Part shown: in pieces, positions 10,080 to 21,672 of the stretch
How positions within the stretch are numbered: the stretch's first letter is position 1
How the letters are laid out: each line of letters begins with the position of its first letter
Assembly (NCBI GenBank): GCA_030411725.1
Contig: MU839835.1
Span: forward strand, 1-64,000
Direction: 5' to 3'
Length of the DNA stretch: 64,000 nucleotides
From: Echria macrotheca
Lineage: Eukaryota > Ascomycota > Sordariomycetes > Sordariales > Schizotheciaceae
Made by a program: the position numbers and the translations under genes
Notes under the pieces: model-generated
Databases searched by the model: none
Told to the model about the DNA's origin: nothing
The model's input: the letters and a program-made list of their open reading frames with translations, nothing else

Positions 10080-13000
10080 TGCGAAGAAATCAATTGCGCC
10101 GGTTGAGGGTCGTCGGACCCAAGTCGGATTGAATGTGAAAAGGTAAGTACGGTCTCGTCCAGAGAAAGCTGTCGAGATGCTGCTGAGAGCTCTTCAAAAG
10201 AGCTACACGTTATTTACCGGAGCATCCAGAATGCTGAAGACGGAGGTGTCGCGGCGAGTCAGGATTCGATAGTGTTTGGTCGCAGCTGCGCAGTCCAGTC
10301 CTCGTAATCGCGGCGAAGCAATCGAGCAAGGCGGGAAAATACGGTTCGAGGCGATTTTTGAAAATTCGCGCTGAAAAGGAGTGGACGAGCTGTGCTCTCG
10401 AGGCAAAAGAACGACGGAAAGGAATAGGACGATTGATTGTGGTGTACCGGAGATGAGGTTGGCCAAGGTCGGTCGGTATGGTCGGGGGGACAGCTTCAGG
10501 TGTAGCGGCAAACAGGTGGATGGTCGCGCAGGTCGACGGAAAAGGCTGCGAGTGAGGAACGAGAGACTGGTCTAGCGAAGAAAAAGTTGTACAATCTCCA
10601 GCCCTGCTGAGCCCGGATACGAGCCTGGCGAAAGAGTGAAGACCGACAACTTTTGGTGGTTGAAGATGGTCGGAAAGGTGAAGGCGTTCAGGGACGCGAG
10701 ATGGAGCAGTGGGTTTCCCGTTGCGCTGGGCTGGCTCCCGTCTTCCCGTCTGTCAGGCACTGGTACGAGGGATCTGGGGTCGCGCCTGGCCTTGTCAAAC
10801 TGTCGTCGCAGAGCGTTCAGTATCACACCCTACCAGAACGATTGGACCAGAGTTTCGGGAGAGAGGTAGAGTCCTCATGGGTTTGTAAAGGGGGAAAAAA
10901 ACGAAACGGCCAACTTTTTGTTCGGTCGTTCGGATTGGAAGGGGAGGAACGGCTCCTGTGTTGGTGAGATTCGAAGCCCCATTGCCAGCATGAATCAATG
11001 GGGCCGGGGGCCCAGACTTCTCGAAAACGATAGGGGACCCCAATCTCGCTAGTGATTTGAAGGAGCGCAGCTCTCTGGAGGGCGCAATTTGGGCCAAGAA
11101 CCGGGGGGCTCCAGCAGGGGGAAAAAAAGAAATAGCCGTCGCACTCACTCTGAAGAAATTTCAACACGGCCTTGCAGCTGCGCTTCACACTCAACGAAGC
11201 CCGCAGTCTTTACGCCGAATGATGATGTGTTGGAGAGGAAGAGGACAGAGTCCCTGAGATGCGAAGGACGGCAGAGTTTCCAGAAGACGGCACCGGTCTC
11301 GACAATCAATGCCATGTATGCTTGGGACAGGCCGTATGTTATTCGCTGGACTTGTCACGGTTGCCCGGCTCCGCTTTCCCACCACAGGCAGCCCAGGTTG
11401 TGATGGAACTGGGGAGCTTCCACACAGGGTTCGTTGGAAGGTTCGGCTGTTGCCCAGCGAAGTACACATCACTCTTGCCATCTTCTTGCTCTCCACTTCA
11501 GAGCTGTCCTGCTTCTGTTTGCAATCGGATCAACTCCCTTTGTGTGGCTCTGCGAATCCGCATCGGACGACGGACGACGGGTTGGCGGGGACCAATAGCG
11601 GAAACCTCTCGAAAAAGCAAAGCGGCTGGCCATTGATGCAAAGGCGGTCGCTCGTCGTAAACACCAGTCAAGCCAACAGTGCTCTCACTGGCTAGAATAC
11701 CAGGTGGGCGATTGCTCGAAGGCTCATTTGACACTGACAAGCTAGGCGTCCCGCCATTCCGGCCGGCTAACGGCTTTCTGCCTGACCATCTCAATTGGCG
11801 TCAACTGTGGAACCAGACGAGGTCAAGAACGATGGGCTCAGTCGGGCCTATCGAAGTTGTAAATGGTACAGATATCTGACCTATAAAGTCGAGCGGTGAA
11901 TACCAAACAGAGCGGTTAGAGAGCTGCCTATTGAAGAGACCTCCTGTCTCAGGAGCCATAAGGATGAGCACCATGGCCTCCTGCAACGGCGAACACGACC
12001 ACGGCCAAACACCGACGCATGAAGTCGCAGTGGTTTCCAACATCGTAGACGATGGACGGCCGCCAAACTCACCAATCCACTTTCCCGTTGTCTTCTCCAC
12101 TGAGCGAATATGGAGAAAAGGAGATGGTTTGGTATGTTCCGGGCTCGTCGGTCGAACCGCGCTTGTTCGAGAACCACGGCAGCAGAGGTCACTTGCTCCG
12201 AAAAAGCATCACCGCTTCGGGGACCTCCCTACCTACCCATGAGCTTAGCTTTCGGTGTTTGCATCTTGTCAGTCGAGCTTCTGCATGTCCACCTCAGCGT
12301 GCAGGTCCAAGACGGAGTCAGAGTGGCTCGATGTGCAGGTACATTTCCCGTTTCGTCGTCGCTGCACACCAGGACCTGACCCTTTTCAGCTTTCGTAGTG
12401 ACGCTCTCCCACCACGTCATTGGACCATCGCCTAGTTCTGTCGATAGGCACACCGCGATGGTTTCTCAGGCACTGGGCGTTCCCACCCCACCATGTTTGT
12501 CGGGCCTGTCGATGTGACTCGGGCCTCATCAGGGTGACTGGCCAGCGACGCAGAGGCCACCACATGGCGGGGTGGTTTGACGATAGTGTGGAGGTACCCG
12601 AGACCTCGCGGGCTTGGCACAGGTCAGAATCCACTGTCACGGAGCTCCAAGCTTCCAGGAGCCTGTTGCAGTGCTTGCTCGGCTCCTCTCAGGTCCAGTC
12701 GGCAGAGTGTTCCGTCTCTTCTACAATCTCGCTCGACATGACTCGGCTGAAGTCTGATAAGATCACACTTTTCTCGACCTCTGCCTTTCTGGAAGATCTG
12801 AGTTGAACCGAGACAGCCGCCCATCATGCCGGAGAATTCGTCATCGACGTGGCCGACGGAGTACCGAGGACGGTAAGACGGATTCCCCAAGATGAGGGAT
12901 CATCTCTCAGAGGGAGGGGTTCCTAATCAGAGGATATCTGCTGAGTCTGATACGTAGTCGGCCCTCAATTTTCCAAGAGGCTGGGAAATGGCCTGCTGGA

Positions 13001-13451
13001 ACTCATTCCCTGGAACCGGGCACCAGTGAATAATCGCTACATACCCCAGCGCCAGTGTCCGCCGTGGCGTCGGACCCGGCCCGGGAGGAATCCCGGGCGC
13101 CACAACGGTTTAGTCTCCTTTGGACTTCGCCCTCGTGGACCAGGGAAAGAAATGGAGCTCCGCGGGTCCGTCACGATGGGCAGACTGGAGACTTTTGCGG
13201 CCTTGGTACCTAGGTATCCACTTGTTCCAGATCTTCGCAGAGAAGGAATCAAAATTGTGAGGAAGGGAGAGGACGAACGGCTACCACGGCATATTTGGGG
13301 GCAAGTGTTTGTTCCACGTTGATGAAGAGAAACAGGCATTGTCGCTCACGTCCTGGACCCGGTGCGGGCATCGATAAAACTTGCGTCGAGGGCCCGAAGC
13401 GATCAATGGGTTCATGCAGGCGGGGTAAGACATATCACGTCCAAGAGACAC

Positions 13452-13498
13452 GGGGGAGGGGAAAAGGAGAGAGAGGAGGAGGAAAAAAAGAAGAAAAA
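13452..13498 (+). repeat. 47-base polypurine tract
   Basis: An unbroken run of A and G on the plus strand, starting G-rich and ending A-rich. Such tracts can adopt triplex structure or exclude nucleosomes. Here it lies in the long noncoding stretch upstream of the kinase gene. Confidence 0.8.
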
Positions 13499-13917
13499 TG
13501 CCCCTCCTTTCTTTTTGCTTTGGCCTCTCAGTGGTCTAGGCGTCAGGAACAGACACCGACAGAGAAGAGGAAAAAAAAGGGCGTGGCTGGTCCGTTCATG
13601 CAAGTTCTGAAGATCGCCCAGCAAACGCGTCCGCACCGCGCGGGCGGGCAAGCAGGCGTGGCAGGCACTGGCACTGGCAGGCGGCAGGGCAGGAGAAACA
13701 CAGACCAAAACGCGACGGGGCATGGGCCTCTTCTGACAACCCGACCATCAGGCTGTGTGGTTGCAACGCTGAGATTGGTTCCAGCTTTCCGCCGGATCCC
13801 CTTTTCTCCTGCAGCAACGCCCCGTTCCGCATTGGGCCAAGTGCCGTGCTGGGGAACAACTTGGAACAAGAAACGTCAGCGGCTGGCCGCCGGCTGGCAA
13901 GAGAGACACACGGGGTC

Positions 13918-13945
13918 GACTGACTGACTGACTGACTGACTGACT
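13918..13945 (+). repeat. (GACT)n tetranucleotide microsatellite
   Basis: About seven perfect tandem GACT units in the noncoding region upstream of the kinase gene. It is a likely length-polymorphic marker. Confidence 0.9.
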
Positions 13946-15063
13946 CGACACAATGGAAACGACTCACGAGACCCATCCATTTGTTGAAGGGCCGCAACCA
14001 TCTGGGCAATCATGTGGTGTTTTTTTGTGCTATCAGATATGACCCGAGCTACACGTGTATGGGATGGTATAGAATCCCATTTTATGACAAGTTAGACCGT
14101 GGTACGGAATAGAGATGGTATCTCTGGCGGGGAGGAGGACATCATGACTCGTGAACACCTGAGACATCGCCCAACAAGTCTGGATGGATCGCCTCTCACT
14201 GCTCTCAAACGACGTCTGCAAAGATCCGAGTTGAGTTCGTAGTACTCTTGGCATATACCACAGTAGGGGCATACTCACAGCAAATGGATGCACATTAGAC
14301 ATCTGTCAGGTGACAGAAAAAACATCATCGACCAAATGAACGTCGGCGTCCCGTTCTCAATATCCACAGACAACTCCAGGTGCGCCGCGCGCCGTTAGAC
14401 CCTGCATTGATTCCATTGAAAGTCTCACGGGACCACCGGCGAATACAAAACACCACTCTACTGTGTAGATCCACACATACAGAAAGGTAGCATCAACAAC
14501 CCAGCGATCCGAAACGGTATCCGTCTTCCACTGCTGGAACCCCGGGCTCCATAATCGTTTTCTCGATCCATCCATCCACCCGAAATCGGCTTCTTCATCA
14601 AAATGCGCTGATTATAAAGCCGCGACAGTCTCTACAAGGGAGACCTTGGTTTTCTAGAAGTTGCCCGAGAGACTGAAAGGGGTTGAACCTTGAGAGTCAA
14701 CAATTCTCCTGTCTACGGAGCACTGGTGGGGTCCCCATCTTGTAGTCAATATCACCACGAAATTAGTACCGACGACAGATACGGATACGAGACAACGCGA
14801 GAAGACCAAAGAATTCCATCATATCCGAGTCACCGGTGAAATCTCCCAGCCGGCCATCTCGAGTGGCTTCTTGCACAAATGAATTAACCGTCCTGCTGGA
14901 ACGTCGTGATCTATCGCGTTCTAGATACCAGGGGAAGCCACAATCGTTCTATAATCCCTAGGCCAACCCATCCCGTGCCCGGTGCTGTGTCCGCCCAACG
15001 CCAAATCCAAAACCGTCCAATAATACTTTCAAAAAGACAAATCGTGAGCCCATACGACTACAC

Positions 15064-17834
15064 TCAGGGTCGGACACTAGCCCCGATGCCTCTGCCGTAA
15101 TACCATACAACCTCTTTCCACTGGCCGAGCCTCACGGCAACAGTGGCTTTCGCGTCCAGTCGAAGTCGCCCGCCAAGTGCTTCTTTCAGTCGGTCGTATC
15201 CTACCGAGTCCAGCGACCATTCTACTGGAAGCTTGGGTGTTAGGGTCTCGCCAGGTGGCGCTGCAAATGGCAAATCATATTCGATGCGCCCTATCGGTTC
15301 CGTGTGGTTATAGATAGCCGTGGCGTTGACCGCGTCAATATAGAGCGTATTGTGTTGGAGGGGCGACACGAGAAGAAACGTGGCGGTAGACGAGAAAATA
15401 TGGAACGTGGCGTCGCGGATGAAGTGCGTCCTGTCGTCTTCGTCCTTCCCTGGGAGTCGTAGCTGCGGCGCCGCTACCGTAATGTTGAGCCTCGACAGGG
15501 CCTCGCCAATAAGAGGTTGCCCCGGGATGCTGCCGCGGTGTGTTTTGACAGTGATAGTTGTGTTGTATCCTGAAAGGTACTGTGAGAGGAGGTTGCGTCC
15601 TTGGACGCGACCTTCCTCGCCACCAAGAGAAGGGTTCCAAGTGGCTGACACGGTGATGTCCGTATTTTCTCCCTTCTTGATATCCAGATTTTGAGCCCTT
15701 GCTTCGCCAACCAAACTGCCATTACTGAAAATATGAATGCTGATAAAGGGAATGTGAGCCGTGTAAGGCGTGGGATTCGTAACATTTGCAATGGCCTTGA
15801 TCGACACTGAGTTTGGCGAGGTCTCGGTGACGTCGACATTCCCAACCTTGGGTTCGATTGAGCCGAACATGTTTCGTGGAAGAGCTGTAAATCTGTTAGT
15901 AAGACGACGACTTCAACTTCGACAGAAGTGTCGAGTTGCTTAGCCGTCGGGGAAGGCGACTGACAATATTACCAAGGGGACAGACGTTTTAATGGGATTT
16001 TTCCCTCTGCGGGAACATCCTTCACGATGAGCTCTCCCAGAATAGTTTCGACCTTGACATCGACAACAGCCTTGATGTCAAGAAGGATGTCCTTGCCACC
16101 AAATAGCAGAGCCTGGATCACTGCTGTGAGAACATCGCTGTCCGTGACGTTCAGTGGGACATCCTCCATGCGAGACTGAATCTTTAAAGTAGCTTCCTCC
16201 CCATTGCTTGCTGGGATCTGGGTCGAGTTCGCATTCTGCCACTTGTCTCGCAGATCAAGCTGCCCAAGCTCTCTGGAGTGATAATACACCGTAGCATTTG
16301 CCTTTACGCTGGTTACGTCCAGCGTAAAATTCATCTCGTTCGGGAGCGCTGCGAGGACCAGTATCGTTCCCGAGACCTTGGGGTTTGAGTCCGGATCGTC
16401 TGGTTCTGCGCCTGGGTCGGGAAGCGTGAAGTGGACGTCGGTCAAGGAGAAACTGCGGATCAAGTTGTCGAGCGAGCGTCCGGGAAAGGGAACTGGAACC
16501 GCGATGCTGGACAGAATATCTGTCAACCAGCCGGGCGTGTCGGCTGCTGGCTGCTTCTGGCCGCGGACATAAACGGTCGCCGCCTCGCCGCCCATATATT
16601 TCTTGAAGAACAGATCCAGTGGCGACGACTCCGTCCCCGGACATTCTCGGGTAAGTGACTCTGGAAGATCTCTAACGAGACCGTGTGCGGTGACCACAAC
16701 GTCCGAACGTGGTCGTACCGCAACCGGGCTAGTCACGGCTGCTGCGACGAGGATGAAAGGATCGTACGGACTACATCCGGGAACCAAGATCTCGAATCCA
16801 AGCTTGGGTATATCAATGGAGACCGGATACTCGTTGAAAGCCGTGATGGAGACCTCGGCCGCCATTGCTTTCTGGCTATCTCCAGGGATCGGCTCTTCCT
16901 GGAAATTGATCTTGGTGATATTGTACGCGGGAAGTTGCGGCAACTTGTTGGCTGCACAATTCAATCAGTAAAGGCCCAAAAAATCCCGATTTGATTAGAA
17001 CAGCGTCTTCTGCCCAAAGTATAAGGAAGCAAATGAACGGTAGAGAGATTGACCTTCAAACGTCAGGGACTCCGAGATGGAGTGTGTTCCAAGCGGGATG
17101 ATGCCGGCCTTGATCTGGACATCCGCCTTCCCGCGAAGACGAAGCAAGTCCAATCTGCCCTCGAGCCACTCATTCGCAATCATCCGAATCCCCTCGGCCT
17201 CGCCCGGGATGAGATCGGCGACAAAGTCCACGGCCGTATTGTGACCATCCATAATGCTCACAACCAACGGTGGCACGCCGGCCGTCCCCAGGAGGATATT
17301 GTCGTAGTCGGGGAGATACACATTGATCTTTGTTTGCTCTGTGCCCAGCTTTCCAACCAACCAAGTTGCCACCCGGCCGACCCGCCTGACATGCTCGTTC
17401 TGCACTCGCTGTCCATCCAGTCGGAAGTTGGCTTGCACGCGGGCTCGGACGCCATCGGTCGTGATAGATTCCAGCGCGAGGTTTGTTGGTTCGAGAACCA
17501 ACGCCTGTTTGGCATATTCCTCCACGGCCGCGGGAACGAAGAACGCCACGACTATGATGCTAAGGGCAAAGATGGCGAGGACTATCATGGCAATGAATGA
17601 CGGCCATCTGCTGTGTTTTGACTTTGCCGGTTTGACCGAGGCGGCATCCGCATCGCGGGAGGCGACCGAAGCACCGTCGACATCGTGGGGTTCGTCCTGG
17701 GTGCCATCGTAGCGGGGCTTCGCAGCTGAGCTCGACAGCAGGGGCGTCGACTCTAATGACTCTGCATCCTCAGAGTGTCGAGCTGGCTCCCTGCTGGAGG
17801 GCGCAAGAAGCGGTGACCTCTCGCTGTCTGACAT
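15064..17834 (-). CDS. Tag1-like (DUF3712) vacuolar-type membrane protein
   Basis: The three-exon model is complement(15064..15884, 15986..16951, 17054..17834), which gives 855 residues. The N-terminal 75 residues are a Ser/Asp-rich cytoplasmic tail with two acidic plus Leu-Leu type motifs (ERSPLL and ESTPLL), typical of sorting to the vacuole or lysosome. One membrane segment follows at about 79-101. The remainder is a large luminal region of repeated LEA/DUF3712-like beta modules with many N-glycosylation sequons. This fits the family of yeast Tag1 (YLR173W), a vacuolar membrane protein implicated in ending autophagy; the assignment is from memory and architecture. The first intron has a weak donor (GTCAAT). 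The second junction is uncertain: the model uses donor GTCTGT at 15985, because the better-looking GTAATA donor does not restore the downstream frame. Confidence 0.75.
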
Positions 17835-18769
17835 GGTGTTGCAATCGCGACAGCGTCAGGCTCGATGATCGGGTTGACGATGACGCAGTTGGTCAAGTCT
17901 GTCCCACCCTCGGCATGACCAGGAACAGGCTGCGACCTACGATGGGGTTTACGGCGCGATGTCGATCCGTTGTTTATCGGTGTCCCGTACCGACCATGGA
18001 TCAGAAGGTAGATGGAGGTTTTGTTGGCGAGGCCTTGCTCGTCCTTGTATATAACGTGGGATTTGAGAATGAGCTTCGCGCTGCCAGTTGGAAGTGGGCA
18101 GCTGGAGGCCGTCGTCAGCGGTCGTCAGCCCTGTTGAGGTCACCTGAAACCGTGCTCGGCACGAACCGCCGCTCAGAGGCATCCACGCAGCGACCAGAGA
18201 GTGGCTGGAGCGCTGGTGAGAGATAGCTTCTTTCATTGGCTAGACTGGTGCGGTACAGGTACTTCAGGTGGGTCTGGCCAGAACGCAATGGGGAATGGCG
18301 GGGAAGGTTTAGCCACTCGATCGTTGACCAATGGTCAGCAGTTATTTTCATCAACCCCTGCAGTCTTTTTCTTGCTGCATTTTGATCCGCACATGACAGG
18401 AATAATTTGAAGATGGAAAGGAAGAGTCCGGTTTGCAATTGAAGTGAAGGTGGTGAAATCTTTGAGATTCTGGCACTTGTACAACATCCGTTCGTCTTGT
18501 GAAAGCAAGGAGAGACCAAGCGAGAGGTGACCAGGGATCTTGGCTCCATACCAATCTACCTCCCTTGACCAAGACCTCGTCCAGCTTCCTGTCGTTCTGG
18601 GCTGCAAGCATTGATTGAGTCACGACTATCGAACTTCTTGGACCTCCAACTAGTCCGGCCGACCGCCGATCAATCCGACATCGCCAGTGAGCCTTGAACA
18701 ACGGGAGTCTGTCCTGTTGCTTTACTCGACTCCGACATCACTACCCCCCGTTTGATATCCGCCACCACG
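17835..18769. other. Divergent promoter region, Tag1-like / ornithine carbamoyltransferase
   Basis: This 935-bp head-to-head intergenic region contains the Gcn4/CPC-1 type site described separately and CCAAT-type pentamers on both strands (near 18236 and 18326). No coding frame is supported. Confidence 0.5.
18616..18622 (+). promoter_or_regulatory. Perfect TGAGTCA (Gcn4/CPC-1 type) site
   Basis: The heptamer TGAGTCA lies 148 bp before the ornithine carbamoyltransferase ATG. This is the consensus for bZIP activators of amino-acid cross-pathway control (yeast Gcn4, Neurospora CPC-1), and arginine-pathway genes are classic targets. A matching site precedes the neighbouring acetolactate synthase subunit gene. 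Confidence 0.65.
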
Positions 18770-19937
18770 ATGCGTCGAGCTGCGTTCCGCACCATCAACT
18801 CGGCTGTTGGGCAGCTCCAAGTTCGCTCACTGTCCAACAACTCTTCACCCCGTCACCTCACCTCAATCAACGATCTGAGTGCTGCCGAGTTCGCCAAACT
18901 CGTCCTCAATGCCTCGGCTCACAAATCCGCGGTCAAGTCTGGGCAGACGCCCAAGACACTCTCCAACAGCTTGGCCGGGCAAACCATTGCCATGATGTTC
19001 AACAAGCGGAGTACCCGCACACGAGTATCAACCGAAGCTGCCGTGACGATCATGGGTGGCCACCCTATGTTTCTAGGCAAGGACGACATTCAGCTCGGTG
19101 TAAGTGTTTTGCCAAACTTCACATTCTCAAGTGGCTAACGGCGCCTAGGTCAATGAGTCTCTTCGTGATACTTCTACAATCATTTCTTCCATGACCTCGT
19201 GCATGGTAGCCCGCGTTGGCCCTCACTCGGACATCACCGGACTGGCTCAGTATTCCTCCGTTCCAGTCATCAATGCCTTGTCTGCAGACTTCCATCCTCT
19301 GCAAACCATCGCCGACTTCCAGACCATCCGTGAAGCCTTTCCCAGCAGGACTCCTGGCACGTCGAGTCTCGGCCTGGAGGGCCTCAAGGTAGCGTGGGTC
19401 GGCGATAGCAACAATGTCCTCTTCGATTTGGCCATGGGTTGCATCAAGATGGGCGTCGACATTGCCGTTGCTTCTCCCAAGGGCTACGGTATCCCGGAGG
19501 AGATGCGGAAGCTGATCACCGGAGCTGCTGATGGGGTCTCTGCTCCTGGAAAGCTTCTAGAGACAACAATTCCCGAGGAAGCTGTCAAGGATGCCGACAT
19601 AATTGTCACGGACACCTGGGTCTCGATGGGCTCGGAATCCGAGACTCAGGAGCGGCTGAAAGCCTTTGCTGGTTACCAGGTGACCAACGAGCTCGCGAAG
19701 CGCGGTGGAGCTAAGCGGGACTGGAAGTTCATGCACTGCCTACCCCGTCATCCGGAGGAGGTCGATGATGATGTATTTTACGGCCCCAGGTCGCTCGTCT
19801 TCCCCGAAGGGGAGAACCGGCTGTGGGCGGCTGTCGGTAAGTGAAAACCGAACGACCTTCTACCATCTGCCTCATATCACTGACATCTTCCAGCGGCTCT
19901 CGAAGCATTTGTGGTCAACAAGGGGAACATTCTTTAA
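18770..19937 (+). CDS. arg-12: Ornithine carbamoyltransferase, mitochondrial
   Basis: The three-exon model is join(18770..19099, 19149..19836, 19894..19937), which gives 353 residues. The enzyme condenses carbamoyl phosphate with ornithine to citrulline in arginine synthesis. The N-terminus (about 1-28) is Arg/Ser-rich without acidic residues, as expected for mitochondrial import. Residues 81-85 are STRTR, the carbamoyl-phosphate loop. The C-terminal HCLPRHPEEVDDDVFYGPRS stretch carries the ornithine-binding Cys-Leu-Pro element and the EVDD segment. Both introns are short (49 and 57 nt) with clean GT-AG ends, and the last exon encodes only 14 residues plus stop. The start was set at the first ATG of the frame. 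The gene runs tail to tail with the acetolactate synthase subunit gene, 168 bp away. The symbol follows Neurospora usage (arg-12; ARG3 in yeast). Confidence 0.96.
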
Positions 19938-20105
19938 AGAAGGTATTGTTTGAGCTAGCCGGCCGGTTTTGGACGCCCCCGTATGCCAAGAGCAGAGTAC
20001 CAAATCCACAGCTGATTCGAGAAGATGGGAACCGACTGATCAATTGATTGCAAGTATGCCACTGACAACATGTCAAATGACCAATATATTTCCTCGACCA
20101 ACCCT

Positions 20106-21139
20106 CTAACCGGGCGGGAGCTGGCTAATGTCAACAACATCATCGGCCTCTTTCAGCTGTGCCTCCTCCTCGGGATCATTAAGAGGCGACCGGGGCAGCG
20201 CCATCAGACCGGTGCGAGCTGACTCCAGGATACCGAACGGGCCAACGAGTTTAAGGAACGAGTCTATCCTGGACGGCTTGGCGGAGCTACATAGAGTTAG
20301 CACTGATGTCAAAAAATGACCAGATGAGCTTACACTTCGACGATGCAGCTATTCGTGCTGATATCCAACACCTTTCCTCCGAACTGATGAGTGAAGTAGG
20401 TGATGGTCTTCAGGTGCTCGTGCTTGTGACGGAGAGCCTCGCTGGCGACAAGTCGGCTGGGATGGAAGTCGTTGGCCGCCTCATCCAGCGTGGGCTCTAG
20501 AGATGTCTCGGCGTTCGCCTCGACCTTCTCAGCGGTGTCTGCCACAATCTCGCGGTGGTGGGCGAGAAGCTCCTCAAAATATTCGGGTCCCAGAATGTTG
20601 ATCTTGGCCAAGAGGAGTTCTCTCTGCACGAGCGCGGAATTCGTGTAGTCCAGAACGGCCCAGACAGGAACAAGATCCTCGACTTGGCGACGGGCCTGCT
20701 CAACCACGCCGTCCTGACCAGTCAACACAATGGTCATGCGCGAGAGGTCCTCCACCTCGGTGCTGCAAACGACGAGCGAGTCGATGTTGAACCCACGGGC
20801 TGCGAGGATACCCGAAACGCGCGAGAGCACACCAGGTTCGTTCTGGACGAGACAGTTGAGAATATGCCGCTTCGGAGGCGCCATGGACGGCGTCGGGGTT
20901 TCGTAGAGGATATTCGAGACGGCGGCTTGCGCCGACCACGCCGGGGGCGAATCGGAGGTCGGCAAGGGGGCTTGTCGGCGGCGGATGGCCTTGTAGGCAA
21001 TGGCCGAGGTTGAGCTTGTCTTGTGGGAATTATGCCTAACACCGAGGGAAGCGGTCAATTGCTTGGTAACCGTCGCATCCCGAGCTCGCATCGACATGCC
21101 ACGCCATGGCGCGGAGGCCAGGAGGCTGCGAGAAGCCAT
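20106..21139 (-). CDS. ilv6: Acetolactate synthase regulatory (small) subunit, mitochondrial
   Basis: The two-exon model is complement(20106..20286, 20334..21139), which gives 328 residues. The protein activates the catalytic subunit of acetohydroxyacid synthase and confers valine feedback in isoleucine, leucine and valine synthesis. Residues 1-45 are basic and Ser/Thr-rich, suiting a mitochondrial presequence. The ACT domain spans about 91-165, starting at HILNCLVQNEPGVLSRVSG with IDSLVV after it. The second regulatory domain follows, with VQRELLLAKI and a C-terminal THQFGGKVLDIS segment typical of the family. In fungi an acidic insert separates these parts, as seen here near residue 215-245. 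The intron is 47 nt. Confidence 0.95.
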
Positions 21140-21672
21140 CCTGGAGTGTTTGCAGGCTCGCGCAGGCCCACCACTGTATAGCAAGTTAGGAAGTCTGTCG
21201 GTGTCCGTGGTCCGTCAGGCCTTACAGTAAGTAGGACAGATATGGTGGGTGTATAGTGTTGTTGAGTGCCAACGTGAGTCACCTCTTCACCACCACGACA
21301 AGAGGAAAAAGTTTGGGCCGATTCGGCGATGATGATAGCGCTGCTCGCCTGCCGTACTGACCGCCGCTTGTGGGGGATGGAGACGGAATTGGCCAATCCT
21401 GCAAGCTCTTTGTTAGGGCTCCACCTGGCCTCCCTAGGTACATGTACCTGACTTGCATGTTGCATATGATTGGCTCGGCTAGCACAGCCTAGTCTTTTGG
21501 CCTTGGTGGGTTATAAACTCGTGGGATTTGGAGACCGAAAGTTTCGCAACCAACACCATCCACCCGAGCACCGAGAGTTTGGCAACAACGCGTTCCCGTT
21601 TCAATCGCAGGGCTCTGCGCACCCGAACAGTATCGACAACAACAGGCATATTACTCAGCGGTTGCCTCGACG
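21140..21672. other. Divergent promoter region, ilv6 / KH-domain gene
   Basis: This 533-bp head-to-head region holds the TGAGTCA site, an inverted CCAAT box near 21468, and the palindromic CCTAGGTACATGTACCTG near 21433-21450. No coding frame is supported. Confidence 0.5.
21275..21281 (-). promoter_or_regulatory. Perfect TGAGTCA (Gcn4/CPC-1 type) site
   Basis: TGAGTCA (TGACTCA on the other strand) lies about 136 bp before the acetolactate synthase subunit start. It mirrors the site upstream of ornithine carbamoyltransferase in both sequence and distance. Confidence 0.65.

Larger units (their letters stand above)
10080..15063. other. About 5 kb gene-free region upstream of the Ime2-type kinase
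   Basis: No frame in this stretch looks like a conserved protein. The longest open frames (up to 210 codons near 13295-13927) are low-complexity and antisense to one another. The left part must contain the kinase promoter and 5' leader, and the right end is the 3' flank of the Tag1-like gene. Landmarks are a 47-base purine run at 13452-13498, a (GACT)n run at 13918-13945, and the palindrome-like GGTACCTAGGTATCC at 13205-13219. A long noncoding transcript or long 5' leader is possible but not shown. Confidence 0.5.

Noticed and set aside
13295..13927. A 210-codon plus-strand frame
   Set aside because: Low-complexity Gly/Arg/Lys sequence driven by the purine tract, with overlapping antisense frames and no family resemblance.
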